DNA of 64,000 bases from Acidobacteriota bacterium (GCA_016710075.1 JADJLO010000023.1:1-64000), one strand, 5' to 3'; numbered from the stretch's first letter, positions 8,112 to 16,642 are shown. Notes: a model not told the origin generated them from the sequence alone. Made by a program: numbers and translations.

Positions 8112-9734
8112 TCAGTGCGTAATCAGGATGAAGATCTTTTGAATCTTCTGTTTGAGGGTCTTTTTTTCTGGATTCTCAAGAAACCGGCGGCGCTGGGTTG
8201 ACGGAGTCGATAGTGATGAGCCATTAGATCCGAGGCCATTGGTACCGCTTATCGCTGTGTATCTGGCCGAAAGCTGGGTCATGAGGTCCCAGTTCATCGC
8301 GAAAGATCCGAGGAGTTCCCTTTTCTTTTCGCCGGTCTTCAACTGGGCATCGATTATGGCGAGCAGTAGTTTATATGCCAGCCTGGAGTTCGACCGGCTG
8401 CCGAGAATATTTTCTCGAGTCAGTCCGAGCACATGATCTTCGCCATAATCCCTGACTTTTAGAATCAGATCGTTGTTGTCATCAAAAGCCGGTACACTCT
8501 GAAGCTCAAGATCCTTGAAAAAGGTCCTCACCTTCTTGTCATCGGCAAAGAGCCCTTCATCAATGGCCTTTTGAAGGATCGGGGCGAAATCCGCCTTGTA
8601 TTTATCCCAGATCTTCTTTTCTCCAAAAAGGCGAAGGTGCTCAGCGCCCTTTTTTTCCGCTATGGTCTTGAGACTTGGGCGCTCTCTGACAGAACCTCCT
8701 TCGGTGTTGCCGAATCCGGAGACTGAAATATCATCTCTTTCGTTGGGGATTATGTTTTTCTTCAGTTGATATTCCTCCAGATTGAGCCGGGCGAGTTCGT
8801 CCGACCCGAATTCAACAAATGCCTTGTATGGATCGAATCTTCCAATGGTGTAATACGAGGCTGCAAAAATTGCAGTCAAGGGCGGCTTGAATATAAGTTG
8901 AGGAATCAAATATTTCTTTGACTTGATCGCATGCTCTGAAAAATTACGAGGACTAAGGCTTCTCCTGATCGGGCCTGGAAGCTGGGTGTGTCGAGTGACG
9001 GTGAACAGAAGCTCAGGATGCCTGTGTCCATAACCATTCGTACTTTTGGCGATGGCCTTTGGACTCGTCATTGTGAAGTCGTTGAGCATATCCCGATGAG
9101 CAGCCCCGGGGAAATAGGTATTGAAGATTTCTCGTGTGAAATCCGCACAGTTGTAATAAAGCAGGTTGAACCTTTTTTTATTGGACATGCTGTTGATCTT
9201 TTCAACCACAGCGGCATCCTGTTTGGGGGTGGTTTTGAAAGTGAAGCTGTAAATCTCGCGATTATAGAGGGTTCCGATCACCTCCCTCCATCGTCCATCC
9301 GGTTTGATGGCGATCGCAGCATCCGATACGACGCCGCTCAGATACTTTCGTCGATAAGCTTCTCTGAGCAGTACCCGAATCTCTCCATTTACATAAATCG
9401 GAATTCTGCTCTCATCTTCCACTCCGTAAAGGTAATGCAGCACTGGAATGGCCAGCCACTCATGGTTTTGATCAGTTCCAAAGTCCGGGTAGTAGGCAAT
9501 CACAACCCCCATCTCACCAGGCTTACACAGCCTCAATTCTACCGGCGAGTCAGCGCAGATATTCGAGAAATATAGTGAAACATGCCCTGCTGAACTACCT
9601 TCTCCTGATACTCCCAGGGCACCTTGAAGAAATACTGCAACGTCCGCCCTGGCCCTGACTTCCGCGAAAACACCCAAACATAACAAGACAAGTAAAAACC
9701 GTTTGAGAACGACCACTCTATCCCACTTGATCAT
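8112..9734 (-). CDS. Secreted protein with papain-like His/Cys pair (DUF4105/NlpC-like), function unknown
   Basis: About 540 residues from ATG 9734, chosen because GGGAG lies 7 nt upstream and the protein then opens with a signal peptide (VVLKRFLLVLLCLGVFAEVRARA). The N-terminal domain has GHVSLYF (candidate His) and, about 150 residues on, LLYYNCADFTREI (candidate Cys). This order is found in circularly permuted papain-fold proteins such as the DUF4105/Lnb N-terminal domain and NC-type proteins. ICADSP and RLCKPGE add two cysteines near the His that may form a disulfide. The C-terminal half (after about residue 330) is charged and helical with no recognised domain. The gene is alone, ending 46 bp before the hairpin at 8026-8066. 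It could be a transacylase or peptidase, but the fold call rests only on motif spacing. Confidence 0.55.
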   Translation of the reverse strand: MIKWDRVVVLKRFLLVLLCLGVFAEVRARADVAVFLQGALGVSGEGSSAGHVSLYFSNICADSPVELRLCKPGEMGVVIAYYPDFGTDQNHEWLAIPVLHYLYGVEDESRIPIYVNGEIRVLLREAYRRKYLSGVVSDAAIAIKPDGRWREVIGTLYNREIYSFTFKTTPKQDAAVVEKINSMSNKKRFNLLYYNCADFTREIFNTYFPGAAHRDMLNDFTMTSPKAIAKSTNGYGHRHPELLFTVTRHTQLPGPIRRSLSPRNFSEHAIKSKKYLIPQLIFKPPLTAIFAASYYTIGRFDPYKAFVEFGSDELARLNLEEYQLKKNIIPNERDDISVSGFGNTEGGSVRERPSLKTIAEKKGAEHLRLFGEKKIWDKYKADFAPILQKAIDEGLFADDKKVRTFFKDLELQSVPAFDDNNDLILKVRDYGEDHVLGLTRENILGSRSNSRLAYKLLLAIIDAQLKTGEKKRELLGSFAMNWDLMTQLSARYTAISGTNGLGSNGSSLSTPSTQRRRFLENPEKKTLKQKIQKIFILITH

Positions 9735-10098
9735 AGCCATCTCCCTTAATCCCTCTGTTAATCCCTCTGTTTCATGATCCTGAGATGAACAGGGGTTCGT
9801 ACCGAAGATCTGCAAAAAATGTGCCACAAGCAGCATTATTTCGATCATGGCTTTTTGTGTCATTTTGGCTCAATTTGATGGATAAACAGGAGAAAATTTC
9901 GATTCTCACCAAAAATAATTCCGCTCATGGTAAGCACTCAATCCTACTCAATGATCGCATGGTAAAAAATACGCAGAAGATGTTAAATATCCCCTTGCCC
10001 GAAAGGCCGAGGGTGACTTAAGTCATCGAAGCCATTTTTTTCATGTGTTTTTATGTTTTCAGAGGGCTGGATCCAGTTAACAGACAGATTGAGAAAAA
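9735..10098. other. Divergent intergenic region between the secreted papain-like gene and the hemerythrin operon
   Basis: An AT-rich spacer of 364 bp. It holds the ribosome binding site of the minus-strand gene at its left end and the Crp/Fnr-type palindrome at 10014-10025 at its right end. Open frames across it are short, lack recognisable content and overlap each other on opposite strands. No RNA gene was recognised. Confidence 0.5.
10014..10057 (+). promoter_or_regulatory. Crp/Fnr-type operator upstream of the hemerythrin gene
   Basis: A perfect 12-bp palindrome TGACTTAAGTCA at 10014-10025, 73 bp before the hemerythrin ATG. A weak -10 candidate TATGTT at 10052-10057 would place the operator centre near -44.5, three bases from the ideal class II spacing. 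The flanking bases GTCATCG are shared with the site before ric, where GTCATCGG is seen on the same strand. Confidence 0.55.
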
Positions 10099-10608
10099 AT
10101 GAGTTTTTTACAACTGATTGAAGTTCACAATGGGTTAAATGAAATGTTCTTGCAGCATCAGGAACTGCTGTTGAGGTTCGAGTTGGGTCGTGCGGCGTCA
10201 CGGCTGAACGAATATGAGATTGAATTAAAGGCACACATGAAGGTTGAAGAAGAATTATTAATGCCGGTATACAGGAGAGCGGGAAGGATAGAGGGAGGGC
10301 CGCCTGAATTTTTCACCGGCGAGCACGAGCGAATGCTCACGCTTCTCGGGAAATTTCAGATGGCGATTGGAGATCTCAAGCCCGGCCAGAGCGATCTGCC
10401 CCGCCGAATTATCAGGATCTTCGACGAGGAGGCTGTCTTCAAATCACTGTGCGAACACCACGAAGCGCGCGAAAGGAATATTTTTTTCCCGGCGCTCGAT
10501 CGAGTGACAGAAGAAGATGAACGTCGCGAGCTTGTCGCCAGAAGCCTTGCGGCGAACCCTGCGATCCGGGGCAATTTCGAGTCATTGACTGATGCAGGAG
10601 CAAAATGA
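10099..10608 (+). CDS. Hemerythrin HHE-domain protein
   Basis: A 169-residue four-helix protein with the HHE cation-binding pattern. Candidate iron ligands are H9 (EVHNGL), the H/E pairs in LKAHMKVEEELLMPVY (about residues 45-60), H in FTGEHERML and H/E in LCEHHEARERNIFFP (about 117-131). Such proteins bind a di-iron centre and store or sense O2 or NO, or repair iron centres. It has no signal peptide, so it should be cytoplasmic. It differs from the Ric protein at 7070-7852 in lacking the CC-containing N-terminal domain. It starts the operon hemerythrin-ywiC-crp and overlaps the next gene by 4 bp. The operator upstream links it to the nrf operon. Confidence 0.85.
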   Translation: MSFLQLIEVHNGLNEMFLQHQELLLRFELGRAASRLNEYEIELKAHMKVEEELLMPVYRRAGRIEGGPPEFFTGEHERMLTLLGKFQMAIGDLKPGQSDLPRRIIRIFDEEAVFKSLCEHHEARERNIFFPALDRVTEEDERRELVARSLAANPAIRGNFESLTDAGAK

Positions 10609-11403
10609 GTCTTCGTTCCAGACTGAAACTTCCAAAAGAACATGGCGCATGGGCCATGCTTTATGTTCCGTTTGTCGTCGGGCTGGCTGTGGCCGGAAGA
10701 TTCTCATGGGCGATCGTCTGCCTCTTCATCTCGATCAGCGCCTTCTTCATCTCGCGCGAATCTCTATTGTTATGGTGGAGGGCAGAAAGGCGCGGGCGAA
10801 AGGATAATGATTCTTTTTATTCTATGACCGCCTATCTTGCCCTGGCGGCTATAGCGGGGCTGCCATTAATTTTTCACTGGCGTCTCTACTGGCTCGTCCC
10901 GATGGCAATCTTCGGCCTCGCCCTTTTAATGGTCAACGGCAGACAAGCGGTGCAAATGGAGGACCGCACAATCGCCGGAGAGCTCACCGCCCTGGCAGGA
11001 CTGACCCTGACTGCCCCTGCAGGCTATTACGCTGCTACCGGCTGGATGAACCGTGTCGCCCTTCTCTTATGGGCCTTTAACTTTCTCTATTTCGCAAGCA
11101 GCGTCTTTTATATCAAACATCGCATCTATTCGCTCAATCCAAAAAGAGTGGAGGACCAGAAGAAGATTTGCAGGATCAGCCTGGCTTTTCATTCCACCCT
11201 GCTTCTTGGCCTGGCAGTTCTCGTAGTTACAGGCAGACTGAATCTGATGGTTCTGGCGGCATTTATGCCGGCGCTCTTTCGCAGTTTCCTGAGAATCATC
11301 AAGCCTCGTCAGCCAGATCAACCTGACAAGGGCCGGCATATTCGAGATTATCTATTCGCTGCTTTTCCTTCTGTTTATCACACTGAGTTTTATTATTGCT
11401 TGA
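10605..11403 (+). CDS. ywiC: YwiC-like integral membrane protein (C-terminal frameshift likely)
   Basis: The N-terminus carries the family block LPKEHGAWAMLYVPFVVGL, followed by about seven to nine hydrophobic segments, a HRIYSLNPKR-like loop and a C-terminal helix. The uninterrupted frame runs to 11465 but its last 40 residues are soluble and unlike the family. A shift of one base near 11328-11332 (a GGG run) instead gives AGIFEIIYSLLFLLFITLS and a stop at 11401-11403, a proper membrane helix, so I place the end there. Known: ywiC of Bacillus subtilis lies in the nitrate respiration region with narK and fnr; its function is unproven. Here too it sits beside a Crp/Fnr gene and a hemerythrin gene, which supports a link to nitrogen-oxide metabolism. 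Confidence 0.75.
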
Positions 11404-11437
11404 ATCCCGGACAATTCTCAGTGATCATCCACAGATT

Positions 11438-12130
11438 ATGGTCACGGAGAAAGTTAAGGCATTAAAGCAGACAGCTCTATTTGGCGATCTACCGGAATCC
11501 GAACTCAGTGATCTTGCTGAACGGGCGTTTGAAAAACGCCTCAAACGAGACGAAATTCTCTTTTCGGCGGGAGAGATATCTCAGGGTTTGTTTGTCATCA
11601 TCAGCGGATCGTTAAGAGCCTTTCGCGAGGGAGTTGACGGCCGGGAACAGGTGGTCCATGTCGAGCGAGCCGGCGCAACCATCGCAGAGCTCCCTGTTTT
11701 TGATGAAGGCCCCTATCCGTCAACAGTCGCGGCCGAGGAGGATTCAGTAGTCCTGTTCATCGATAAACGTGTGATCCGCTCACTTTGCGATAAACAGCCG
11801 GCTTTTGCACTCTCAGCCCTTAAGTTGCTCGCCGGCAGGTTGAGAAAATGCGCCGAACTCGTCGAGGCGCTCTCGCTTAGAGAAGTCGATCAGCGTCTCG
11901 CCCGCTGGCTTCTCAATGAAGCCCGTTCAAGGGGCAAACGCCTCGCCGGCAAATCTCTCGAAATCAATCTCGTCCTCACCAACCAGCAAATTGCAGCCCG
12001 AATCGGCTCAGTCCGTGAAGTGGTTTCAAGAGCCTTGAATCGGTTACAGCAAAATGACCTTATTGTCATTGAAGGACGCAAGATAATTATTACCGACGAG
12101 GATGCGTTGGACTTCTATTCTGCCGGGTAA
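11438..12130 (+). CDS. Crp/Fnr family transcriptional regulator (candidate NO/nitrite responder)
   Basis: A 230-residue regulator. The cyclic-nucleotide-binding-like beta barrel spans about residues 15-115 (GEISQGLFVIISGSLRAF, GATIAELPVFDEGP), then a dimer helix, then a C-terminal winged helix (about 160-225). The recognition helix SVREVVSRALNRL has the E-x-x-S-R pattern of Fnr-type proteins that read TGA-type half sites. There is no N-terminal cysteine cluster, so it should not carry an Fnr iron-sulfur cluster, and the Arg-Ser/Thr phosphate clamp of cAMP-binding Crp is absent (PYPSTVAAE). That leaves a DNR/NNR-like, possibly heme-based NO sensor as the favoured inference. It starts 34 bp after ywiC. 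The TGAC-N4-GTCA sites upstream of this operon and of nrf are its likely targets. Confidence 0.85.
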   Translation: MVTEKVKALKQTALFGDLPESELSDLAERAFEKRLKRDEILFSAGEISQGLFVIISGSLRAFREGVDGREQVVHVERAGATIAELPVFDEGPYPSTVAAEEDSVVLFIDKRVIRSLCDKQPAFALSALKLLAGRLRKCAELVEALSLREVDQRLARWLLNEARSRGKRLAGKSLEINLVLTNQQIAARIGSVREVVSRALNRLQQNDLIVIEGRKIIITDEDALDFYSAG

Positions 12131-12674
12131 TCATAAAAAGCCGCCAGACTCCTCATCATGATACCTAAATTTTCTAATTAAAGACTTTACTAAAATTAAA
12201 ATCACTGCCTCCAGATTAAATTTGTGGACTCGGGTTGGAAAAATACGTAAAATCCGTTTCAGAAATACGCCTCACTAATTCTGGATTTTGGCAGACTTAA
12301 GTCATCCGAATAGGTCCTGTTAGTTAACGGCATATAGTTCTTTGTCGTCACTGAGATATCAAACAGGGTCCATGATTCGTCCCTGGCAGTCCATTAATCA
12401 AAAGCCCCCTACAGACAAAAGACTGCAAGACCTGGAGAGAAATCAGGTAAGCAAGGCTCATGCGAGTTCGAGAAAAACTAATTTTCTCCCGCTGCAACCT
12501 TATGAGTGCTGATAACATCCAGTTTTAGTCAGAAGTATTTTGCGAACTATCTATTACTGTCTTTTAGAGATTTTTTTCCGGGCGTATTGAGTAGCGTTAT
12601 TAGCCGTGCCAAGGCTCTGCGTCCCCTCATCGGATATTTTTCTGAGCCCCTGGTTAAATTAAGGAGTTGGTCCT
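12131..12674. other. 544-bp region without a convincing gene; holds a third operator
   Basis: AT-rich DNA following the Crp/Fnr gene. It contains the palindrome AGACTTAAGTCA at 12293-12304, a small hairpin with arms GAGAAAA/TTTTCTC at 12470-12488, and AAGGAG at 12661-12666 for the next gene. The frame 12506-12778 is a shadow that overlaps the start of the following gene in another frame. A long 5' leader or a small RNA starting near 12345 is possible, but no known RNA family was recognised. Confidence 0.45.
12293..12304. promoter_or_regulatory. Third Crp/Fnr-type palindrome
   Basis: AGACTTAAGTCA, one base from the perfect site at 10014, again followed by TCATC-type flank (GTCATCCGA). It is 163 bp after the regulator gene and 371 bp before the next coding start, so it may control a long-leader transcript, an unseen small RNA or nothing. 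Confidence 0.45.
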
Positions 12675-14975
12675 ATGAAGTTGAAAACCACATTAATAAC
12701 CCTCTTTCTGGTGCTTTCTCTGGCAGCCATAACAAGATGGAATCCCTCATCATCTGTATCGGCCACGACTACTGTTAACGTGTGCGGGAAGGTAAATGAA
12801 TTCATCCCGGCAACATCGACGACGGCCGGTTCATTAAAAATCGAAGCAAACAGCTACACCATTGCCCCGGGAACAGTGCTGGTCGGTCAGTCTCTGATCT
12901 ATTTAAATTATGTTGGGTGTTTTAATCTCGTGCTCAACAATTCCGGCCAGATAGTAACTCCCAGTGGTCTGGGAGGGGCGGTCATCAATGCCTGCGGATC
13001 AGTCAGCAATTTCAAGGCGTCCGGCTTCAATTATCCGGGAATGATTACCATCGGGTCAAAGACATGGAATATCCAGCCTGGCTTCAATTTTGTGAATCAG
13101 AATCTGATAAACATCGGATCCGACATGTGCCTGACGGCAACATTGAATGGTTCCGGATTCATTACATCGCCGAGCGTCATCACGGTTAACAACCTTGCTC
13201 CATTTTCGGCCTGCGGCTCAGTGACGAGTTACACCGCGCCGAGCGGTAGCAATCCTGGTTTTATCAGTATCGGAGGAATCAGCTTCACTCTGGCGTCCGG
13301 CGTAAATCCCGGACCGATAAGCACGGGTTCGAATCTTTGTCTGATAGGTTTTCTGGATGCCGGCGGTCAGGTGACAGGCCAGGTTTCCACGAGTCCCAAT
13401 CCCGGAAATGCAGCAAAATTCTGCGGCATCGTATCCGATTTTAACGCAGCCCCTCCTGGATCGAATGGTTCGATCACCATAGCCGGAATAAAACTCCCGA
13501 TCATAGAGGGGACTAACCTGTCCGGCCAGAGCCTGTTTCAACTCGGACAAGGGATCTGTGTTCTACCGAGTTTTGCCAATGGTTACATCAAAGCAGGGAC
13601 GATCGTCGAGGCTGACGCAGGTTGTGTTCAGTTCGGCGCTCCGCTGGTGACTCATGGAACAGCAAACGGGCAGGACGATACATTCCTTCTTGGTCGGACG
13701 CTATTCTTCTCCGTCATCACAGGGAACAGCGGCGCAGGATCATTCCCCGTCAATCAGGGAAACTTCGGCATGGGGCCGCAATACCTTGGCAACGCCACAT
13801 CCGGCGTCACGGCAATGAGATCAGGAACGACGGTTCGTGCGGTCTCCTGCATGGATAGTTTCTGGGATATCTTCTTCTACATCGCCGCGAAGGGACAGAC
13901 TGAAGGCGATATGGTGAAAATCTACCTGCAAAATCCGAATGGATCGAGCGTCAAGGTTTTAGCCATGTTCACGGTTCAGAATGGAGGTCTGGTGCTCAAT
14001 CAGATTCACCCTGACATCAATTTTTACGTCAACAATAATGGTCCGGTTTCTTCAGGAATATTCATTCCCTTCATCAGTCCGGCGGGTGGCGCAGGCGCCA
14101 GAACCCCACAGTTGACCATGGTCTTTTCGATGAGTCCCGACTCGGCTCTCAACGGCTGTTATCAGATGGGAGTGGACATCAAACGTCTGAGCGGCAGCGG
14201 CATGCTTTCGTTCATCCCTGCAAGTGTGGTTGTTAAAAGAATGGGTGGCGATCAATCCGGGACCGGAACTCAGTCCAGCGACCAGGGGTCATATCCAACT
14301 GGCACGATCTGTGACCTGATCTGCAGCGGCTGCTATCCGCAGCCCGAGCCGCCGACTCCGACTCCAACTCCGACTCCGACGCCAACTCCGACGCCGACGC
14401 CGACGCCGACACCAACGCCGACACCAACGCCGACACCAACGCCGACTCCGACGCCGACTCCGACGCCGACGCCGACGCCGACTCCGACTCCGACTCCGAC
14501 TCCGACGCCAACGCCGACTCCGCCAATGCCCATCAAATGCGACTCGATGTGCTTCCGGACGCCGGAATATTATTACCTGAACCTGGGTTCAGTACGGCCG
14601 GGAACGATATTCTATAGTCAGGGAAATCTGCTGATACCGGTCAGCATTCAACGCAGTCAGGCTCTGCTGCTCAACCTTTTGCAGCAATCCGGGACTCCAC
14701 AGCAGGATTTGAACAGGCAATTTATCGCGTTGCAGTTGAGTTTCAGATTCTATGGAGGGACGGGGTCACCGGTCATTGTCAACGTGCTTTGGAGCACTCT
14801 GCGATGCTCGGGCGTCATTTTCCAGCCGGTTATGCTCAGCAACGGTGTGACGATCACGCCTGATTCGGTGATCAACACATTGTATCAGGAGACGTTCTCC
14901 GCGATTTCACAGAACAGGGTTTCGGATATGACCAAACTGGCTCAGATCATGGCCTTGTTGAACACTCGCTGCTGA
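12675..14975 (+). CDS. Secreted cysteine-module protein with Pro-Thr repeat linker, function unknown
   Basis: A 766-residue exported protein: ATG 12675 with AAGGAG upstream, and a signal segment LITLFLVLSLAAITRW. Four modules of about 70-75 residues follow, starting at VCGKVNEF (C37), ACGSVSNF, ACGSVTSY and FCGIVSDF. Each holds a second Cys about 45-50 residues later (VGCFNL, DMCLTA, NLCLIG, GICVLP), so each probably has one disulfide. A middle region (about 315-530) of beta-like sequence follows, then a cysteine cluster CDLICSGC, a linker of about 29 Pro-Thr pairs, a second cluster KCDSMCF and a C-terminal domain ending in LLNTRC. The architecture suits a surface or extracellular structural or adhesive protein. 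It stands alone between the Crp/Fnr gene and purD. No known family was recognised. Confidence 0.7.
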   Translation: MKLKTTLITLFLVLSLAAITRWNPSSSVSATTTVNVCGKVNEFIPATSTTAGSLKIEANSYTIAPGTVLVGQSLIYLNYVGCFNLVLNNSGQIVTPSGLGGAVINACGSVSNFKASGFNYPGMITIGSKTWNIQPGFNFVNQNLINIGSDMCLTATLNGSGFITSPSVITVNNLAPFSACGSVTSYTAPSGSNPGFISIGGISFTLASGVNPGPISTGSNLCLIGFLDAGGQVTGQVSTSPNPGNAAKFCGIVSDFNAAPPGSNGSITIAGIKLPIIEGTNLSGQSLFQLGQGICVLPSFANGYIKAGTIVEADAGCVQFGAPLVTHGTANGQDDTFLLGRTLFFSVITGNSGAGSFPVNQGNFGMGPQYLGNATSGVTAMRSGTTVRAVSCMDSFWDIFFYIAAKGQTEGDMVKIYLQNPNGSSVKVLAMFTVQNGGLVLNQIHPDINFYVNNNGPVSSGIFIPFISPAGGAGARTPQLTMVFSMSPDSALNGCYQMGVDIKRLSGSGMLSFIPASVVVKRMGGDQSGTGTQSSDQGSYPTGTICDLICSGCYPQPEPPTPTPTPTPTPTPTPTPTPTPTPTPTPTPTPTPTPTPTPTPTPTPTPTPTPTPTPTPPMPIKCDSMCFRTPEYYYLNLGSVRPGTIFYSQGNLLIPVSIQRSQALLLNLLQQSGTPQQDLNRQFIALQLSFRFYGGTGSPVIVNVLWSTLRCSGVIFQPVMLSNGVTITPDSVINTLYQETFSAISQNRVSDMTKLAQIMALLNTRC
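14352..14523 (+). repeat. Hexanucleotide tandem repeat (CCGACN/CCAACN)n inside the coding region
   Basis: About 29 units of CCGACT, CCGACG, CCAACG or CCAACT, each encoding Pro-Thr. The third-position variants are mixed, so the tract is not a pure microsatellite. It is a candidate for length variation without frameshift, since each unit is six bases. The opposite strand shows open Gly-Val and Ser-Glu/Ala frames that are artefacts of the repeat. Confidence 0.9.
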
Positions 14976-15003
14976 TCTTGCAGCGAATCCACACCGATTC
15001 AAT

Positions 15004-15050
15004 CCGGCGGTCCTGATAAAATTGAAGCAGTTATTTATCAGGACTGCCGG
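15004..15050. terminator. Bidirectional hairpin between convergent genes
   Basis: The arms CCGGCGGTCCTGATAAA (15004-15020) and TTTATCAGGACTGCCGG (15034-15050) pair over 17 bp with one mismatch around a 13-nt loop. It lies 29 bp after the plus-strand stop and 9 bp after the purD stop on the minus strand, as expected for a shared terminator. Confidence 0.7.
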
Positions 15051-15059
15051 ACATCCCTT

Positions 15060-16340
15060 TCAGTTTGAAGCCTTCATCCTGCCTATATCTTTCCTGAAAT
15101 GCATCCCCTCGAAATGGATACGGCCGGCAGCCTTGTACGCCAGTTCAGAGGCGAGTTCGAGTGTGGTGGCTCTGGCGGTGACACCCAGGACCCTGCCGCC
15201 TGAGGTGACAACCCTACCCGAATCATCCAGCTTCGTTCCGGCGTGAAATACCAGGGCGCCGTCAATTGCTTCGGCATCCTCGATTCCATTGATGACACGG
15301 CCTGAAGGATAGGATCCGGGATACCCTTCCGATGCCAGAACGACGCAGGTAGCCGAGTCCCCGCTCCAGGCCGGCCGGACCTGATCGAGCCGGCCGTGTG
15401 CAACGGCAAGCGCAATTTCGGCAAAATCACTATCGAGCCTTCTCAGGATCACCTGAGTTTCGGGATCTCCGAATCGCACGTTGTATTCAAGAACTTTTGG
15501 GCCTTCCGCGGTCAGCATCAACCCGCAATAGAGCACTCCCTTGAAGGGAAAACCATCCGATAAGGCGGCATTAAGACTCGGCTCGACAATCAGATTCCGA
15601 ATCGTCCGCTCCAGTTCATGGTCGATCAGTCCCGGGGTCGAAAAGGTGCCCATTCCGCCGGTGTTAGGGCCTTTGTCGTCGTCGAAGGCTCTCTTATGGT
15701 CCTGGGCAACAGGCATTGCCGTGTAGCTGTGGCCGTCGCTCAATACCAGATAGGAGAGTTCTCTTCCCACAAGACATTCCTCAACAACCAGTCGGTTGCC
15801 GGCCCCGCCAAGAGTGCGTTCCACCATGAAATCCGCTATGGCTTTTCGTGCTTCGGCCGCGTCACTTGCAATGACGACGCCTTTTCCGGCGGCAAGTCCA
15901 TCGGCCTTGATCACCACAGGAAATCCGAATTCCCCATCGTCAATCAGACTGAAGGCCTCCTCGGCCGTTTCCGCCGTGCGAGAGCGTGCCGCAGGAATCC
16001 TGTGTCTCGCCATGAACTCCTTCGAGAAAGCTTTGCTTCCCTCGAGCATCGCGGCTTTTTGCACCGGTCCGAAGACAGGGATTCCGCGCCTGACAAGGGC
16101 ATCCGCCAGTCCTTCAACCAATGGCTGCTCCGGGCCAATCACGACGAGATCGATCTTTTCGCCGACGGCAAAATCAACAATCGACTCTATCCCTGAGCCA
16201 CTTAGATTCGCCGGGATCGTCTGACTCCTTATCCCAGCGTTCGTCGTTGCCGAATAGATCTTCTTTACCAGCGGGCTTCGCCTGAGCGCCCACACCAGCG
16301 TATGCTCACGTCCTCCTGAACCGACAATGAAAAATTTCAT
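15060..16340 (-). CDS. purD: Phosphoribosylamine--glycine ligase (GAR synthetase)
   Basis: Second step of purine synthesis: joins glycine to 5-phosphoribosylamine with ATP. The protein has 426 residues, the usual length. The N-domain starts FFIVGSGGREHTLVWAL. VVIKADGLAAGKGVVIA (about 137-153) and the ATP-grasp region follow, then the signature GPNTGGMGTFS (about 227-237) and LEYNVRFGDPETQ with the metal-binding Glu and Asn. The C-terminal domain ends near GMHFRKDIGR. The frame is intact. It is a single gene converging on the Cys-module protein gene, with a shared hairpin between them. Confidence 0.95.
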   Translation of the reverse strand: MKFFIVGSGGREHTLVWALRRSPLVKKIYSATTNAGIRSQTIPANLSGSGIESIVDFAVGEKIDLVVIGPEQPLVEGLADALVRRGIPVFGPVQKAAMLEGSKAFSKEFMARHRIPAARSRTAETAEEAFSLIDDGEFGFPVVIKADGLAAGKGVVIASDAAEARKAIADFMVERTLGGAGNRLVVEECLVGRELSYLVLSDGHSYTAMPVAQDHKRAFDDDKGPNTGGMGTFSTPGLIDHELERTIRNLIVEPSLNAALSDGFPFKGVLYCGLMLTAEGPKVLEYNVRFGDPETQVILRRLDSDFAEIALAVAHGRLDQVRPAWSGDSATCVVLASEGYPGSYPSGRVINGIEDAEAIDGALVFHAGTKLDDSGRVVTSGGRVLGVTARATTLELASELAYKAAGRIHFEGMHFRKDIGRMKASN

Positions 16341-16642
16341 ATTAAATAATTATTGATTGATGATGGTTGAATTTCGGGAACCGGATTTTGCCTTTGCAAT
16401 ATCGAGCCTTTACTTTATCTCCGTTTGCTTTAAGTTGAAAGACCAATTCATCGGGATATTATTCGCTCTTATGGCCATTCCCGCTTGACACATGATGGGG
16501 TGGAGAGCTTATTCTAACCATTCGCCTTATCGATGGCGGGGCTGCATGCTCCCCGGCGCAAGCCGGGTTCAAGAGGAATCAAGATAGCCGTCGATCGGGA
16601 TGAAGATCTTATCGTCAATATTGAAAGGCAGGTGAATACCAG
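16341..16642. other. Intergenic region with the likely rpsU promoter and leader
   Basis: 302 bp between divergent purD and rpsU. It holds the promoter candidate at 16485-16515 and a leader with a CGGCGCAAGCCGGG palindrome around 16553-16566. Nothing else was recognised. Confidence 0.4.
16485..16515 (+). promoter_or_regulatory. Candidate sigma-70-type promoter for rpsU
   Basis: TTGACA at 16485-16490 and TATTCT at 16510-16515, 19 bp apart (longer than the ideal 17). It lies about 130 bp before the rpsU start. The -35 is perfect and the -10 weak. Confidence 0.35.

Noticed and set aside
12420..12500. Possible riboswitch or structured RNA before the Cys-module gene
   Set aside because: No known riboswitch core (c-di-GMP, cobalamin, Moco) could be matched; only a small hairpin was found.
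14233..14536. Open frames on the minus strand with Ser-Glu/Ser-Ala and Gly-Val repeats
   Set aside because: They are mirror images of the Pro-Thr hexanucleotide repeat of the plus-strand gene and have no other content.
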